Origin: Chloroflexota bacterium
Lineage (GTDB): Bacteria > Chloroflexota > Anaerolineae > Caldilineales > Caldilineaceae
Length of the DNA stretch: 23,942 nt
NCBI GenBank assembly: GCA_018969295.1
Contig: JAGWYN010000054.1
Location: forward strand, 1-23,942
Reading direction: 5' to 3'
Shown here: positions 8,762 to 17,555 of the stretch, piece by piece
Numbering within the stretch: the first letter of the stretch is position 1
Layout: every line of letters begins with the position of its first letter
Position numbers and translations under genes: made by a program
Notes under the pieces: generated by a model
Told to the model about the DNA's origin: nothing
Database searches by the model: none
The model's input: the letters and a program-made list of their open reading frames with translations, nothing else

Positions 8762-10543
8762 ATGAGCGCCATGACAAATATTCGGATCGACACGGTTCGC
8801 ATTGCAGGTTTCCGAGGTATAAGGGACCTTGAAATCACACTTCCACGGGTTGCTGTGCTTATTGGCCCAAACAACTCTGGCAAGACATCGTGCCTGAAAG
8901 CGCTGCAACTCGCTCTAGGCGACTACTCTCGTTACTTGTGTGACGAAGACGTTCACATTGAAGTCGGCACTGAGTCCAGTAAGGTAATCCTTGTCGATCT
9001 CCGGATCATCGCAACTGATGACAAAGACAATCGAATCAGGACGTTTGGGGATGATTGGGCTACAGAGTTTGGTGACAGGATCATGGCAGAAGCGAATGGT
9101 GATCAGTTCTTGGCGCTGAGAACACGCAGTATGCCTAATGCGATAAAGGGCAACTTTGACATTACTCGTAGCACACTAGAACGATGGCCGGACTATTCCG
9201 CTTGGTCCACGGAGAAAGTGAAGGAGACAAGACTCCCAAGCCGTATGGACTGCCTGCCTTTCATAGCTATCGATGCACAAAGAGATATCCACCAGGATCT
9301 TCACGAGAAGTCCTCCTTTATCGGTAGGGTTTTAGCAGCGATCGCATATGACAAGGACGATATTGTGGCCTTAGAACAGTTGATCAAGGATCTAAACGAC
9401 ACTGCAGTTGATAAAAGTGAAGACATCAAAAGACTTACACGGCATGTTCGCCAACTGAATAGATCTGTCCAAGGCGCCGGAAACGTCGAAATTACTCCAT
9501 TCCCCCAAAAAATTCGAGATCTATCGAAGAACTTCTCTGTACATGTTGGAGATAGTGCTGAAAACTCCTTTACAATGGAATACCATGGGATGGGTACTAG
9601 AAGTTGGGCATCGCTTCTGACAGTGAAGGCATTTATTGATCTGTTGGTGGATAAACACGAAAAAGAATCAAAACCTTGCTATCCGATTTTGGCAGTGGAA
9701 GAGCCCGAGGCTCATCTGCATCCGAATGCGCAAAAGACTCTGTTTCGACAATTGGCTGAATCCCGAGGTCAGGTCATCATCAGTACGCACTCACCCTATT
9801 TAGCGGCCATGGCTGATATTACCGCAATTACGTCGCTTGTTAGAATTGCAGGTGGAGTTAGCGGTCATTGTTTTTTGTATTTGGTCACACCAACAGAGAA
9901 AAATGTCCTGGCCCGCGAGGTAATGTCAAAACGGGGAGAAATTCTCTTTGCAAGAGCGCTTGTTCTATTCGAGGGAGTTACAGAAGAACAGATCATCCCT
10001 GCCATGTTTCAAGCATACTTTCACAAATCCATCCACGAATTCGGTGTATCCTGCGTCAGTGTTGGTGGGAAGAACTACGCGCCGTTCATCAAATTGGCGT
10101 GTAGTTTTGGCATACCAGTCTACGTAATTAGCGACAACGATGGTTCCGCCAAGACGGAAGTTGAGGCACAGCTGCAACGGCTAAAGCAGGAGACTGGACT
10201 CCAACTCAATTCGGACTCATTCGGTATAGCATTTATCGGTAATGGCAACGACTTTGAGGCCGAGTTGATGGGACTTGGACTGAGAGACGAAATTATACAA
10301 TCCCTTGTCTTATGTGCTACGCAAGATACCAGCAATAAGGAACATGTTGCGGCAAAGCAAAGAGAGATTACTGCTCTCTCGGACAGCGATATTATCGTCC
10401 GAATGAGGAAATCAAAGGCTAACTATGCCGGTCACTTGGCGGATGTATTACTGATGAACCCTAACGGCAAATCTGTTGAAGAAATGGTTCCAGCGGCTGT
10501 AGCCCAGGCTTTTGAGCAGTTGAAAGGATGGCTGGCACGATGA
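8762..10543 (+). CDS. gajA: Gabija protein GajA: OLD-like ATPase fused to TOPRIM endonuclease
   Basis: This 593-residue protein combines an N-terminal ABC-type ATPase with a C-terminal TOPRIM nuclease domain. In characterised Gabija systems GajA forms a tetrameric DNA-nicking nuclease, inhibited by nucleotides and released when phage replication depletes them. Visible motifs are VRIAGFRGIRDLEI (about 9-22), Walker A GPNNSGKTS (about 36-44), Walker B LAVEEPEAHLHP (about 311-322) and the H-loop STHSPYL (about 340). TOPRIM residues are LVLFEGVTEE (Glu near 403), VISDNDGS (Asp near 457) and NDFEAEL (about 495). Length is close to the Bacillus GajA (about 580). GAAGGGA precedes the ATG by about 8 nt. 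It overlaps gajB by ATGA. Codon usage is clearly more AT-rich than the flanking chromosome, suggesting acquisition by transfer. Confidence 0.9.
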   Translation: MSAMTNIRIDTVRIAGFRGIRDLEITLPRVAVLIGPNNSGKTSCLKALQLALGDYSRYLCDEDVHIEVGTESSKVILVDLRIIATDDKDNRIRTFGDDWATEFGDRIMAEANGDQFLALRTRSMPNAIKGNFDITRSTLERWPDYSAWSTEKVKETRLPSRMDCLPFIAIDAQRDIHQDLHEKSSFIGRVLAAIAYDKDDIVALEQLIKDLNDTAVDKSEDIKRLTRHVRQLNRSVQGAGNVEITPFPQKIRDLSKNFSVHVGDSAENSFTMEYHGMGTRSWASLLTVKAFIDLLVDKHEKESKPCYPILAVEEPEAHLHPNAQKTLFRQLAESRGQVIISTHSPYLAAMADITAITSLVRIAGGVSGHCFLYLVTPTEKNVLAREVMSKRGEILFARALVLFEGVTEEQIIPAMFQAYFHKSIHEFGVSCVSVGGKNYAPFIKLACSFGIPVYVISDNDGSAKTEVEAQLQRLKQETGLQLNSDSFGIAFIGNGNDFEAELMGLGLRDEIIQSLVLCATQDTSNKEHVAAKQREITALSDSDIIVRMRKSKANYAGHLADVLLMNPNGKSVEEMVPAAVAQAFEQLKGWLAR

Positions 10544-12435
10544 TCCAACTTTCCAGTGAACAATCTGCTATCGTCCACAGTCCAATTGGACGTGCAATAC
10601 TTGTGCTGGCCTCTGCTGGTTCGGGTAAAACTCGTGTTTTGACCGAACGCGCTCGTTACATTCTTGAAAACACACGCAAAGACGGGGTGATTGCGTTGAC
10701 TTTCACAAACAAGGCTGCCGAGGAAATGCAGAGCCGCTTGTCTGACCTCGATGCTGTTGAAGAACGATGTTGGATCGCCACAATTCACAGCGTTGCACAA
10801 CGCGTCTTAGCCCAGTATGGACACACGATTGGGTTGCCGTCCGACTTGCATATCTACGAACGTGACCAGGATCGCAAAACGATTTTTCTGCAATCCTTGC
10901 GTGAGCAAGGGATAGATATCGATACGTATCTCGATGTTACCGATACAAAGATGCAAAAACAGCGTGAGAAGAACTTGCAACATTTGTTGGATGAGTTTTC
11001 CTCTATCAAGCGTGATCTCCTGAGTGAAGCAGAGGTGAAAGCGATACATGCAGACAACGAGAATTTCTGGACACTTTATCAAGCGTACCAGGACGCGTTG
11101 CTGAACAGCGGCGGTATGGATTTCGATGACATACTTGTCTATGCACACAGGATCCTGCTTGAACAGCCCTGGTGTGGACAAATCTATCGTGCGAAGTACA
11201 AACACGTCTGTGTTGACGAAGCACAGGACTTGAATAAGGCGCAGTATGAATTCGTGAGGGCTTTGTGTGCTGACGAAATCACCAGCGTAATGATGGTGGG
11301 CGACCCGGACCAAATGATCTATGGGTTCAATGGTTCGTCCCATGACTATCTATGTAAACGATTTCTCGTAGATTTTTCACCAGAACAATTCACGCTTAAA
11401 AAGAACTACCGCAGCGCCCAGGCAGTTGTTCGTCTTGCTAATAGACTTAAGCCAGGGTCGCAAATTGAATCTGATTTTGCGCTTGAAGGTAGGTCAAGAA
11501 TCAAAGATTTCCCAAACGAGGTAGCTGAGGCGACATGGATCTGTGAAACAATTGATAAACTTCTTCAGAAAAAAACAGATCCAGAAATCGAGGGCGCAAT
11601 AACTTTGGACACCATGGTTGTCATTGCTCGGAATCGTTTTGTTTTCCAGGCGCTTGAAGAGGAATTGAATACGAGACAAATTGCATTCTACCTCAAGAAG
11701 CAAGAGCAACAGGTTGAGCCAGGCTCTGTATTCGGGAGGGTGCTTGACCTGGCAATACGCGTGAGACTGAATCCAAAAGATTGGGTTGACGGTAGGAAAC
11801 TCTGTGGAGTTCTGAAAATCGCCCCTCCTCAAGTATGGGGGGCAGATGACCTGCTTAAGACGCTTGCTAGTTCAGCTCGCAGGTCTGATATTCCCTTTGC
11901 TGAGCTTCAGGCCAAAATTATGATAGCTGTTCATGGGCTCGATTCTAACAAGCCGAATATACCCAAGTTGTGCTCTGACTTTCAGGAGTCAATTCAGTCG
12001 CTTAGCACTAGTGCCGAGGGCTCTGAAGCAAGTGAAGTTGAGCGTTCCCTTCAGGAACTTACCGAGTTTGGGAAGTCCTGGAGAACTTTCAGACAAAGAG
12101 GGCTTGGAGAATCGCTTCAGGCCTTCCGCAACGCCATGGCCCTGGGGCAATTATCGACTGAGGTTAATGCTGCCGGTTTGGCCCTAAGCACTGTCCATAC
12201 CATGAAGGGTTTGGAAAAAGACATTGTATTCCTTATGGGGATGTGTGAAGGTGTTTTTCCAGACTATCGAGCCGAGAGTCAACAAGAACTTGAAGAAGAA
12301 CGGAACAATGCCTTTGTTGCCGTGACTCGTGCAAGAAGATGGATAAACATCAGTTATCCCAAGCAGCGCAAAATGCCTTGGGGAGCACTTGTGCTGCAGC
12401 AGCCTTCTCGGTTTGTAAAGATGATGTCAGAGTAG
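10540..12435 (+). CDS. gajB: Gabija protein GajB: UvrD/PcrA-like superfamily 1 helicase
   Basis: This helicase of about 631 residues carries the full SF1A motif set. Motif I is ASAGSGKTR (about 24-32), Ia is TFTNKAAEEM (about 53), II is VDEAQDLN (about 224), III is MVGDPDQMIYGFNG (about 250), and IV is KNYRSAQAVV (about 287). Motif V is STVHTMKGLEKDIVFL (about 550) and VI is RNNAFVAVTRARR (about 586). GajB acts with GajA to sense or process DNA ends during phage infection. Start choice: ATG at 10540 gives the ATGA overlap with gajA; an in-frame ATG at 10528 would add four residues. It is longer than the roughly 494-aa Bacillus GajB, the extra length lying between motifs IV and V. The stop codon TAG (12433-12435) lies inside the right copy of the 34-bp repeat. 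Confidence 0.88.
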   Translation: MIQLSSEQSAIVHSPIGRAILVLASAGSGKTRVLTERARYILENTRKDGVIALTFTNKAAEEMQSRLSDLDAVEERCWIATIHSVAQRVLAQYGHTIGLPSDLHIYERDQDRKTIFLQSLREQGIDIDTYLDVTDTKMQKQREKNLQHLLDEFSSIKRDLLSEAEVKAIHADNENFWTLYQAYQDALLNSGGMDFDDILVYAHRILLEQPWCGQIYRAKYKHVCVDEAQDLNKAQYEFVRALCADEITSVMMVGDPDQMIYGFNGSSHDYLCKRFLVDFSPEQFTLKKNYRSAQAVVRLANRLKPGSQIESDFALEGRSRIKDFPNEVAEATWICETIDKLLQKKTDPEIEGAITLDTMVVIARNRFVFQALEEELNTRQIAFYLKKQEQQVEPGSVFGRVLDLAIRVRLNPKDWVDGRKLCGVLKIAPPQVWGADDLLKTLASSARRSDIPFAELQAKIMIAVHGLDSNKPNIPKLCSDFQESIQSLSTSAEGSEASEVERSLQELTEFGKSWRTFRQRGLGESLQAFRNAMALGQLSTEVNAAGLALSTVHTMKGLEKDIVFLMGMCEGVFPDYRAESQQELEEERNNAFVAVTRARRWINISYPKQRKMPWGALVLQQPSRFVKMMSE

Positions 12436-12465
12436 CCATCACTTCAGGCTTGACGGAACACCAGT
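12432..12465 (+). repeat. Right copy of the 34-bp imperfect direct repeat
   Basis: GTAGCCATCACTTCAGGCTT followed by GACGGAACACCAGT repeats 8131-8164 in the same orientation (30/34). It begins at the last bases of gajB and includes its TAG. The pair therefore brackets the transposase remnant and the gajAB operon in a 4.3-kb segment. Confidence 0.8.
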
Positions 12466-12546
12466 GCAGGGAGTCTGAAATAAGCAAACAGTCTGGCTGA
12501 AGCCGCACCTCAGGCGGCAGTACGCCTCGCTGGGGCGAAAACGCTG

Positions 12547-13040
12547 TCACTTGGCGCTCTGTTCTAGCTCCCCCCCGCGCCCTCATTTTCTCCGCCAGCG
12601 TCAGGTGATGATCGTTGATCCGCTCTCCCCCGAACACCCCGTACCAGGGCGCCGATGCCACATCCTTCCCACGGTCCTTCTCCCACTGGAGCTTCGGCCT
12701 GTCGCGCAGCACGCCGGCCCCCTTCTTGCCGACAGCAGGCACGCTGAGCCACGGGCGAATGTTGAGGCGCACGCTGTCGTTGAGGTCGGGCTCCCAGCCG
12801 ATCGGCTGCTGGTCGAGCGGTTTCCAGCGCACGAAGATGTCGTAAGGCGCCTCGCCGTACAGGATCAGTTCGAGCCGCTGCTGGAGCGTTTCGGCCGCAG
12901 CCAGCCGAGCCTGCGCGCCGTCGACGCCGGCGGCCATGTCGTGCTTCTGGCGGCTGATCCAGTCGCCCATGTAGGTGTAGGTGAGTATCTCCAGCCGCTT
13001 GCGGTCGAGCTGGTGGTAGTTGAGGTTGTCACATCGTTCC
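12547..13040 (-). pseudogene. C-terminal remnant of a large adenine-specific DNA methyltransferase (Eco57I/PglX-like)
   Basis: The minus strand from about 13040 reads DNLNYHQLDRKRLEILTYTY, then MGDWISRQKHDMAAGVDGAQ. Later come PYDIFVRWKPLDQQPIGW, LNDSVRLNIRPWLSVP, WEKDRGKD and GGERINDHHLTLAEK. This is the tail of the very large (over 1000 aa) N6-adenine methylases of the Eco57I/PglX type found in BREX-like and type IIL restriction systems; the subfamily is from memory. Everything N-terminal, including the NPPY catalytic motif, is lost: an in-frame TGA stands just upstream. Removing one base of the C7 run at 12570-12576 gives a natural end (...RARGELEQSAK, stop at 12547-12549). The GC-rich composition resembles the host rather than the Gabija genes. 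It is on the same strand as, and directly after, the exporter ATPase gene. Confidence 0.7.
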
Positions 13041-13077
13041 TCTCAATCCGGTTACAAAGACGCGGCGCTGCCAGCCC

Positions 13078-13914
13078 CTACTGCGGACGGCGCAGCCGTT
13101 CCACCAGCCGGCGCAGCACCGCCTCTTCCTCCGGGGTGATCTTCTGCATCGGCGCGTCGGCAGGATCCAGAATGGTCTCGCCCAGTTTGCTGTAGGCCAG
13201 CGTGCGCAGATCCTCCTCCAACGGGTCGCTGACCCGATGGTCTTCGACAATACGGCCATCCTGCATACGCAGAATGCGCTGCGTGGCCTGCGCCACCCGA
13301 CGGTCGTGGGTCACGACCGCCACCGTTGCCCCCTCGCTGCGGTTGAGCTCGCCGATCAAACGCAAAATTTCTTCGCCGCTCTGGCTGTCGAGCGCTCCGG
13401 TTGGCTCGTCGGCCAGCACCAGTTTGGGGCTGTTGGCCAGCGCCCGGGCAATGGCAATGCGCTGACGCTGCCCCCCCGAAAGCTGGTTGGGAAGCGCCCG
13501 GGCACGCTCCGCCAGCCCAACTCGCTCGAGCAGATGCAGCGCCCGGGCACGGCGCACCCGGGCACTGGCCACCCGCCCCTGCATCGGCGTCTCCACATTT
13601 TCCAACGCACTCAGGGTCGGCAGCAAGTTGTGCAGTTGAAAAATAAAGCCCACCGTGCTGGCTCGAAAGGCGTCAACATCTTTCAACCTGGCCAGATTCT
13701 CGCCTGCCACCCAGACTTCACCGGCCGTCGGCTGGTCCAGAGCCCCCAGCATGTTCAGCAACGTGCTCTTGCCACAGCCGCTGGGCCCCATAATCGCCAC
13801 AAACTCGCCGGCAGCTACGGCAAGGTTGATGTCGTCCAGGGCGTGCACCGCACTCTCCCCGCTGCCATAGACTTTGCTCAAATGGATCGTCTCGATCAAC
13901 AGTTCCTGTGTCAT
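13078..13914 (-). CDS. MacB/LolD-type ABC transporter ATP-binding protein
   Basis: This is a 278-residue cytoplasmic ATPase that powers the adjoining FtsX-type permease. Motifs are Walker A GPSGCGKST (about 42-50), Q-loop FIFQLHNLLPTLSALENVE (about 92-110), signature LSGGQRQRIAIARALA (about 144-159), Walker B LVLADEPTGALDS (about 164-176) and H-loop THDRR. The LLPTLSALENVE segment and the ADEPTGALD box are typical of the MacB/LolD/FtsE group. The last 50 or so residues form an acidic then basic tail beyond the usual end. The ATG overlaps the adaptor stop by 4 bp (13911-13914), so the two are translationally coupled. It is the last gene of the minus-strand operon. Confidence 0.94.
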   Translation of the reverse strand: MTQELLIETIHLSKVYGSGESAVHALDDINLAVAAGEFVAIMGPSGCGKSTLLNMLGALDQPTAGEVWVAGENLARLKDVDAFRASTVGFIFQLHNLLPTLSALENVETPMQGRVASARVRRARALHLLERVGLAERARALPNQLSGGQRQRIAIARALANSPKLVLADEPTGALDSQSGEEILRLIGELNRSEGATVAVVTHDRRVAQATQRILRMQDGRIVEDHRVSDPLEEDLRTLAYSKLGETILDPADAPMQKITPEEEAVLRRLVERLRRPQ

Positions 13915-15230
13915 GGTTGAATGTTCACAAAAGCAGTCATGCCCCAGCGCAGCGCAGGGTCCAGTTGCTCCACATCGACGTAAACCGTGTAGTTCGTGCT
14001 CCCTTGCACGGCCGAGCTGACCGGCGCCACCTCGGTGACCCTCCCCGCAAATACCCGGTCAGGCAGCGCGTCAAAAGTGACCTCGACCGCCAGCCCGACC
14101 TGCACATGGATCACATCGGTCTCGCGCAGGTCGGTGGTCTCTACATGCATGCGACGGGTGTCTCCCAACAGAATGGCCGATGTCCCTGGGACCAGAGCCT
14201 CCCCCACATGCGCCTGGATCGTCCCCACCTGCCCGGCAAACGGGGCCCTCACCTGGGTCAGACGCAGCTGCGCTTCAGCACTGTCTAGCGCCGCCAACGC
14301 CGAATCAACACGCGCCTCGGCCATCGCCAACTCCTCCTGGCTGGCACCCGCCAAGAGCTTATCCAAGGACGCCTGCGCGCTGGAGAGCTGCGCCAGCGCC
14401 GCCCGGATATTGGCCTCGGCACCCGGTGCCCGGCTCTCGGCAACGCTGACCCCCGCCCTGGCTGTATCAATGGCGCGCGCCGCCACCGCCAGCTGCGGCT
14501 GGGTCGGCCCCAGCAGCACCGCCGCCTGCTGTGCATTGGCGGCCTCCAGATTGGCAGTAGCCTGCGCCAACGCCAACGCCTGGGGCAACGCCCCAATCTC
14601 TGGGTCGTCACGCACCAGATTGTAGCCCGCCTGCGCGTTTTTGAGGCCAGCCTCCGCCTGTGCAATCGCCGCCCGCGCAGCGACCCGTTCCTGTTCGGTA
14701 GGATGGCTCTCAATCTCGGCATACTGCGCCTGCGCCTGGGCAACCTGCGCCCTGGCCGCAGCCACGGAAGAATCCAATTCGAGCAGCGCAGCACCCGCCA
14801 CGGCGACCTGCGCCTTGGCCGCAGCCACCGCCGCTTCCGCAGCAGCCACGTCCGCCTCTGAAGCCGCAGCCGCCAACCTGGCCAACGCCGCCTCTGCCTC
14901 CTGCACAGCCGCCTCGGCCATCGCTACCTGACCCGCCAGCACACCATTCTCCAACTCCATCAACAACGTACCCGCTTCAACCCACGCCCCGCTCGTCACA
15001 TGGAGCGACTGAACGACCCCAGCCGCCGCTGGCCCCAGGCTGGCCCAGAGGACCGGCGTCAGCTTGCCCGAAGCCCAGATGATCTGTGCCTGTTCCTCTT
15101 CTTGCAGAGCCAATGCGGTAGCCCGCTCCGCTTCTTCCGCCATCTGGGTTTGGATGGAATACCTGTACCCCCACCAACCGGCCACCCCCAGAATGCTCGC
15201 AATCACAATCCCCCAGACCATTCGACGCAT
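13911..15230 (-). CDS. HlyD/MacA-type efflux membrane-fusion (adaptor) protein
   Basis: This adaptor of about 439 residues has an N-terminal membrane anchor (MVWGIVIASILGVAGWWGY, about 4-22). A lipoyl-like half-motif follows near GPAAAGVVQSLHVTSGAWVE. A very long, Ala/Glu/Gln-rich coiled-coil hairpin (about residues 90-310) consists of repeated AEAA/AxLxxA heptads, much longer than in MacA. The second half-lipoyl and beta-barrel parts read VRAPFAGQVGTIQAHVGE and VTFDALPDRVFAGRVTEVAP. The ATG at 15228-15230 has GAGAGG 7 nt upstream; a GTG 21 bp earlier is the alternative. It probably bridges the permease to the cell-wall exterior. If the host is monoderm it would act without an outer-membrane channel. 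Confidence 0.9.
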   Translation of the reverse strand: MRRMVWGIVIASILGVAGWWGYRYSIQTQMAEEAERATALALQEEEQAQIIWASGKLTPVLWASLGPAAAGVVQSLHVTSGAWVEAGTLLMELENGVLAGQVAMAEAAVQEAEAALARLAAAASEADVAAAEAAVAAAKAQVAVAGAALLELDSSVAAARAQVAQAQAQYAEIESHPTEQERVAARAAIAQAEAGLKNAQAGYNLVRDDPEIGALPQALALAQATANLEAANAQQAAVLLGPTQPQLAVAARAIDTARAGVSVAESRAPGAEANIRAALAQLSSAQASLDKLLAGASQEELAMAEARVDSALAALDSAEAQLRLTQVRAPFAGQVGTIQAHVGEALVPGTSAILLGDTRRMHVETTDLRETDVIHVQVGLAVEVTFDALPDRVFAGRVTEVAPVSSAVQGSTNYTVYVDVEQLDPALRWGMTAFVNIQP

Positions 15231-15251
15231 GGCTTGCCTCTCTTTGTGCAC

Positions 15252-17483
15252 CTACTCGTAGCGCAGCGCCTCCGCAGGCTCCAGCCGACTGGCACGCCAG
15301 GCCGGATAAAGCCCCCCCAACACTCCCAACAGAGCAGCTGTGCCAAATGCTGTCAAAAACGTCTCCACCCGCCAGGTCGCTGTAATAAACTGGCTGACAA
15401 AGGGCAACCAGGTCACCCCCGTCAGCACGGCCACCCCCAACACCGAACCGAACAGGGCCGCCACCAGACAGAGAAAAAGGCTCTCCAACAACACCTGGCC
15501 CAAAATCCGCCGACGCCGCCAGCCCACCGCACGCAGCGTGCCAATCTCGCGCGTGCGCTCAAAAATTGACATAATCATTGTGTTGGCCACCACAATCCCA
15601 CCGATAAAAAGCGCCAGAAAACGGATCGCTCCGAGCATGCCAGCACTGGTCTGCATGTCATTGGTGCTCTGGGCAAATTCGCTGCTGACACTGGCGCGGG
15701 CCTCTGGAAAACGCTGGTTGATTCTTTCCACAACCTCCTCAGCACGGGCCGGATCCTCTACGTCGACAAAAATGAAACTGACCGAACGAGGGCGCCCCAT
15801 GATCCGCTGGGCTTCACTGACCGCAACGATCCCCCCCCCATCCTCCATGGCATTGCCCGTTTCAGCGATCCCCACGATGCGGTAGCGATTGCCAGCCAGG
15901 TCCAGCGTGCTGCCCACCCCTACTTGATAGACCTCAGCAGCAATTTTGCCGACCACCATCTCATTGGGACGCTGGATCAAACGGCCTTCGACCAGCTTGT
16001 AGTGGCGCATCACTGGGCTGTTGGGGTCCAGCCCCCCAAACAGAAACATCGGCATCTCCGGCGACGTGATGAATGCCAACACGAAAGGGCTGGCAGATTG
16101 AACGCCGGGCATTGCCCCGATCTGCCGCACGATCCGCTCGTCCAGGCTGCTCAGGCTCATGTCAGCGACCTCGCGCTGCATCACCGTGATGTTGCCAGCC
16201 CCTCCCCCGCCCGCCAGGCCGTTGAGTTCCCCCATCATGCCCTCGATCAACCCCCCCAGCATGACCAGCGTGCCGACGCCGATCCCAATCCCGGCCGCCG
16301 ACAACAGGGTCCGATGACGCCGCCGCCAAAGGTTGCGAAAGCTCTGGTTCCCCACCTGCCCCAGCCGACCACGCACCTCGCCGGCCCCCCCACCCTCGTA
16401 CCGCAACGCCTCGACCGGCTGCAGGTTGGCCGCTGTCCAGGCTGGGGAAAGCCCCCCCAATACCCCCAGCGCCAACGCCGTCCCCATCCCCTGCAGAACC
16501 AGACCGATCTCGACCGAACCTGCCAGCATGACCCCCAGCCCAGGCGCCTGGCCGACCAGCCAGGCCAGCCAGACCCCCAACGCCACCCCCAGCACCCCGC
16601 CGGCCAGGCTCAGCAGCAGCGCCTCCCCCAAAATCATCCGCAAAATCCGCCAGCGGCTCCAGCCCACCGCCCGCAACACCCCGATCTCGCGCGTGCGTTC
16701 GAGAACGCTCATGACCATGGCACTCATCATGCCCAGCCCCCCAATCAACACTGCAATCGCCGAAACCCCCCAGGCAAACCCCTGCAGATACGCTGTCCAC
16801 TGTTCGCTGGCTGAATAGCCGCTGGCCTTGCTGACCGTGACCTCCCGGTCCAGCGCCTGAATGCGCTCGATCACAGCCTCTGCATCGGCGTTGCGCCGTA
16901 AACCGATCTGAAACAGGCTGACCTTGCGTTGCTTTTGGGCGATCTCCTTGGCATCCTCCAACACCATCACCCCACCCGATTCTTCCATGCCCTGGCCCGT
17001 CTCATAGATGCCGACGATCCGAAAAGGCACCCCGTTGATGCGCAGGGTGTCGTCTACACGTTTCTTGAGCGCATCCGCCCCCCGGCGCCCCACCGCGATC
17101 TGCCCCGCCCGTACCACCGGCTTCCCCTCGACAATCCGGTAATGCGCCATCGCCACACTGCCAGGAGGATAGCCGTAGACCAGAAAATAAGGAGTCCCCT
17201 CAAAGGCAATCCAGGAAAAAACCCCCGGATCCACATTGCTCACCCCCGCCAGGGCGTTGATGCGCGGCCCCAGGCTCTCGTCCAGGCTGCTGAAGACGAC
17301 GTCATAGGCATTTTTCTGGGTTACAAGCAGGTCGTTGCTCAGGCCAATCGCCCCACCGTAGTTGTCAGCCAGACCGTCCGCCATCGCCCCCAAAGAGACA
17401 ACCGAGGCAACCCCCACGGCGATCCCCAGCACGGTCAGAAAGGTACGGGTCAACCGACGCCACAGGTTGTATAGAACAATCAC
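15252..17483 (-). CDS. Double-module FtsX/MacB-type ABC permease
   Basis: This membrane protein of about 743 residues is built from two homologous halves. Each half starts with a membrane segment after an RN/YNLWRR motif (YNLWRRLTRTFLTVLGIAVG; FRNLWRRRHRTLLSAAGIGI). Each then has an extracytoplasmic MacB-like domain and three C-terminal membrane segments with TREIGxLRAVGWxRxRIL. Each ends with GGLxPAWxAxxLxPxEALRYE, near residue 365 and at the C-terminus. One chain therefore supplies both permease units, and a single ATPase gene follows. The exact start is uncertain: GTG at 17483 lies 10 nt after AAGGAG (17494-17499 on the plus strand), and TTG at 17489 lies 4 nt after it. It is the first gene of the exporter operon; the substrate is unknown (lipid, lipoprotein, peptide or drug). 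Confidence 0.92.
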   Translation of the reverse strand: MIVLYNLWRRLTRTFLTVLGIAVGVASVVSLGAMADGLADNYGGAIGLSNDLLVTQKNAYDVVFSSLDESLGPRINALAGVSNVDPGVFSWIAFEGTPYFLVYGYPPGSVAMAHYRIVEGKPVVRAGQIAVGRRGADALKKRVDDTLRINGVPFRIVGIYETGQGMEESGGVMVLEDAKEIAQKQRKVSLFQIGLRRNADAEAVIERIQALDREVTVSKASGYSASEQWTAYLQGFAWGVSAIAVLIGGLGMMSAMVMSVLERTREIGVLRAVGWSRWRILRMILGEALLLSLAGGVLGVALGVWLAWLVGQAPGLGVMLAGSVEIGLVLQGMGTALALGVLGGLSPAWTAANLQPVEALRYEGGGAGEVRGRLGQVGNQSFRNLWRRRHRTLLSAAGIGIGVGTLVMLGGLIEGMMGELNGLAGGGGAGNITVMQREVADMSLSSLDERIVRQIGAMPGVQSASPFVLAFITSPEMPMFLFGGLDPNSPVMRHYKLVEGRLIQRPNEMVVGKIAAEVYQVGVGSTLDLAGNRYRIVGIAETGNAMEDGGGIVAVSEAQRIMGRPRSVSFIFVDVEDPARAEEVVERINQRFPEARASVSSEFAQSTNDMQTSAGMLGAIRFLALFIGGIVVANTMIMSIFERTREIGTLRAVGWRRRRILGQVLLESLFLCLVAALFGSVLGVAVLTGVTWLPFVSQFITATWRVETFLTAFGTAALLGVLGGLYPAWRASRLEPAEALRYE

Positions 17484-17515
17484 GGCCAATCCACTCCTTT
17501 CAAGCTCTCTTCTCC

Positions 17516-17544
17516 ATTGTAATCCGTCTACGCAGGCTGTTCAA
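17516..17544 (-). promoter_or_regulatory. Sigma70-type promoter for the exporter operon
   Basis: On the minus strand TTGAAC (plus 17539-17544) and TACAAT (plus 17516-17521) are separated by exactly 17 bp. The -10 hexamer lies about 30 nt before the permease start, leaving room for the AAGGAG site. Confidence 0.6.
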
Positions 17545-17555
17545 CCGCCGACTGG

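Noticed and set aside
8762..12435. A wholly new defence system
   Set aside because: The ATPase-TOPRIM plus UvrD helicase pair matches the published Gabija architecture. Only the GajB length and the surrounding arrangement are unusual.
12350..12546. Minus-strand continuation of the methylase remnant through the repeat into gajB
   Set aside because: The frame stays open only because of an extra base in a C-run. With it removed, a natural stop appears at 12547-12549, and the rest is antisense to gajB.
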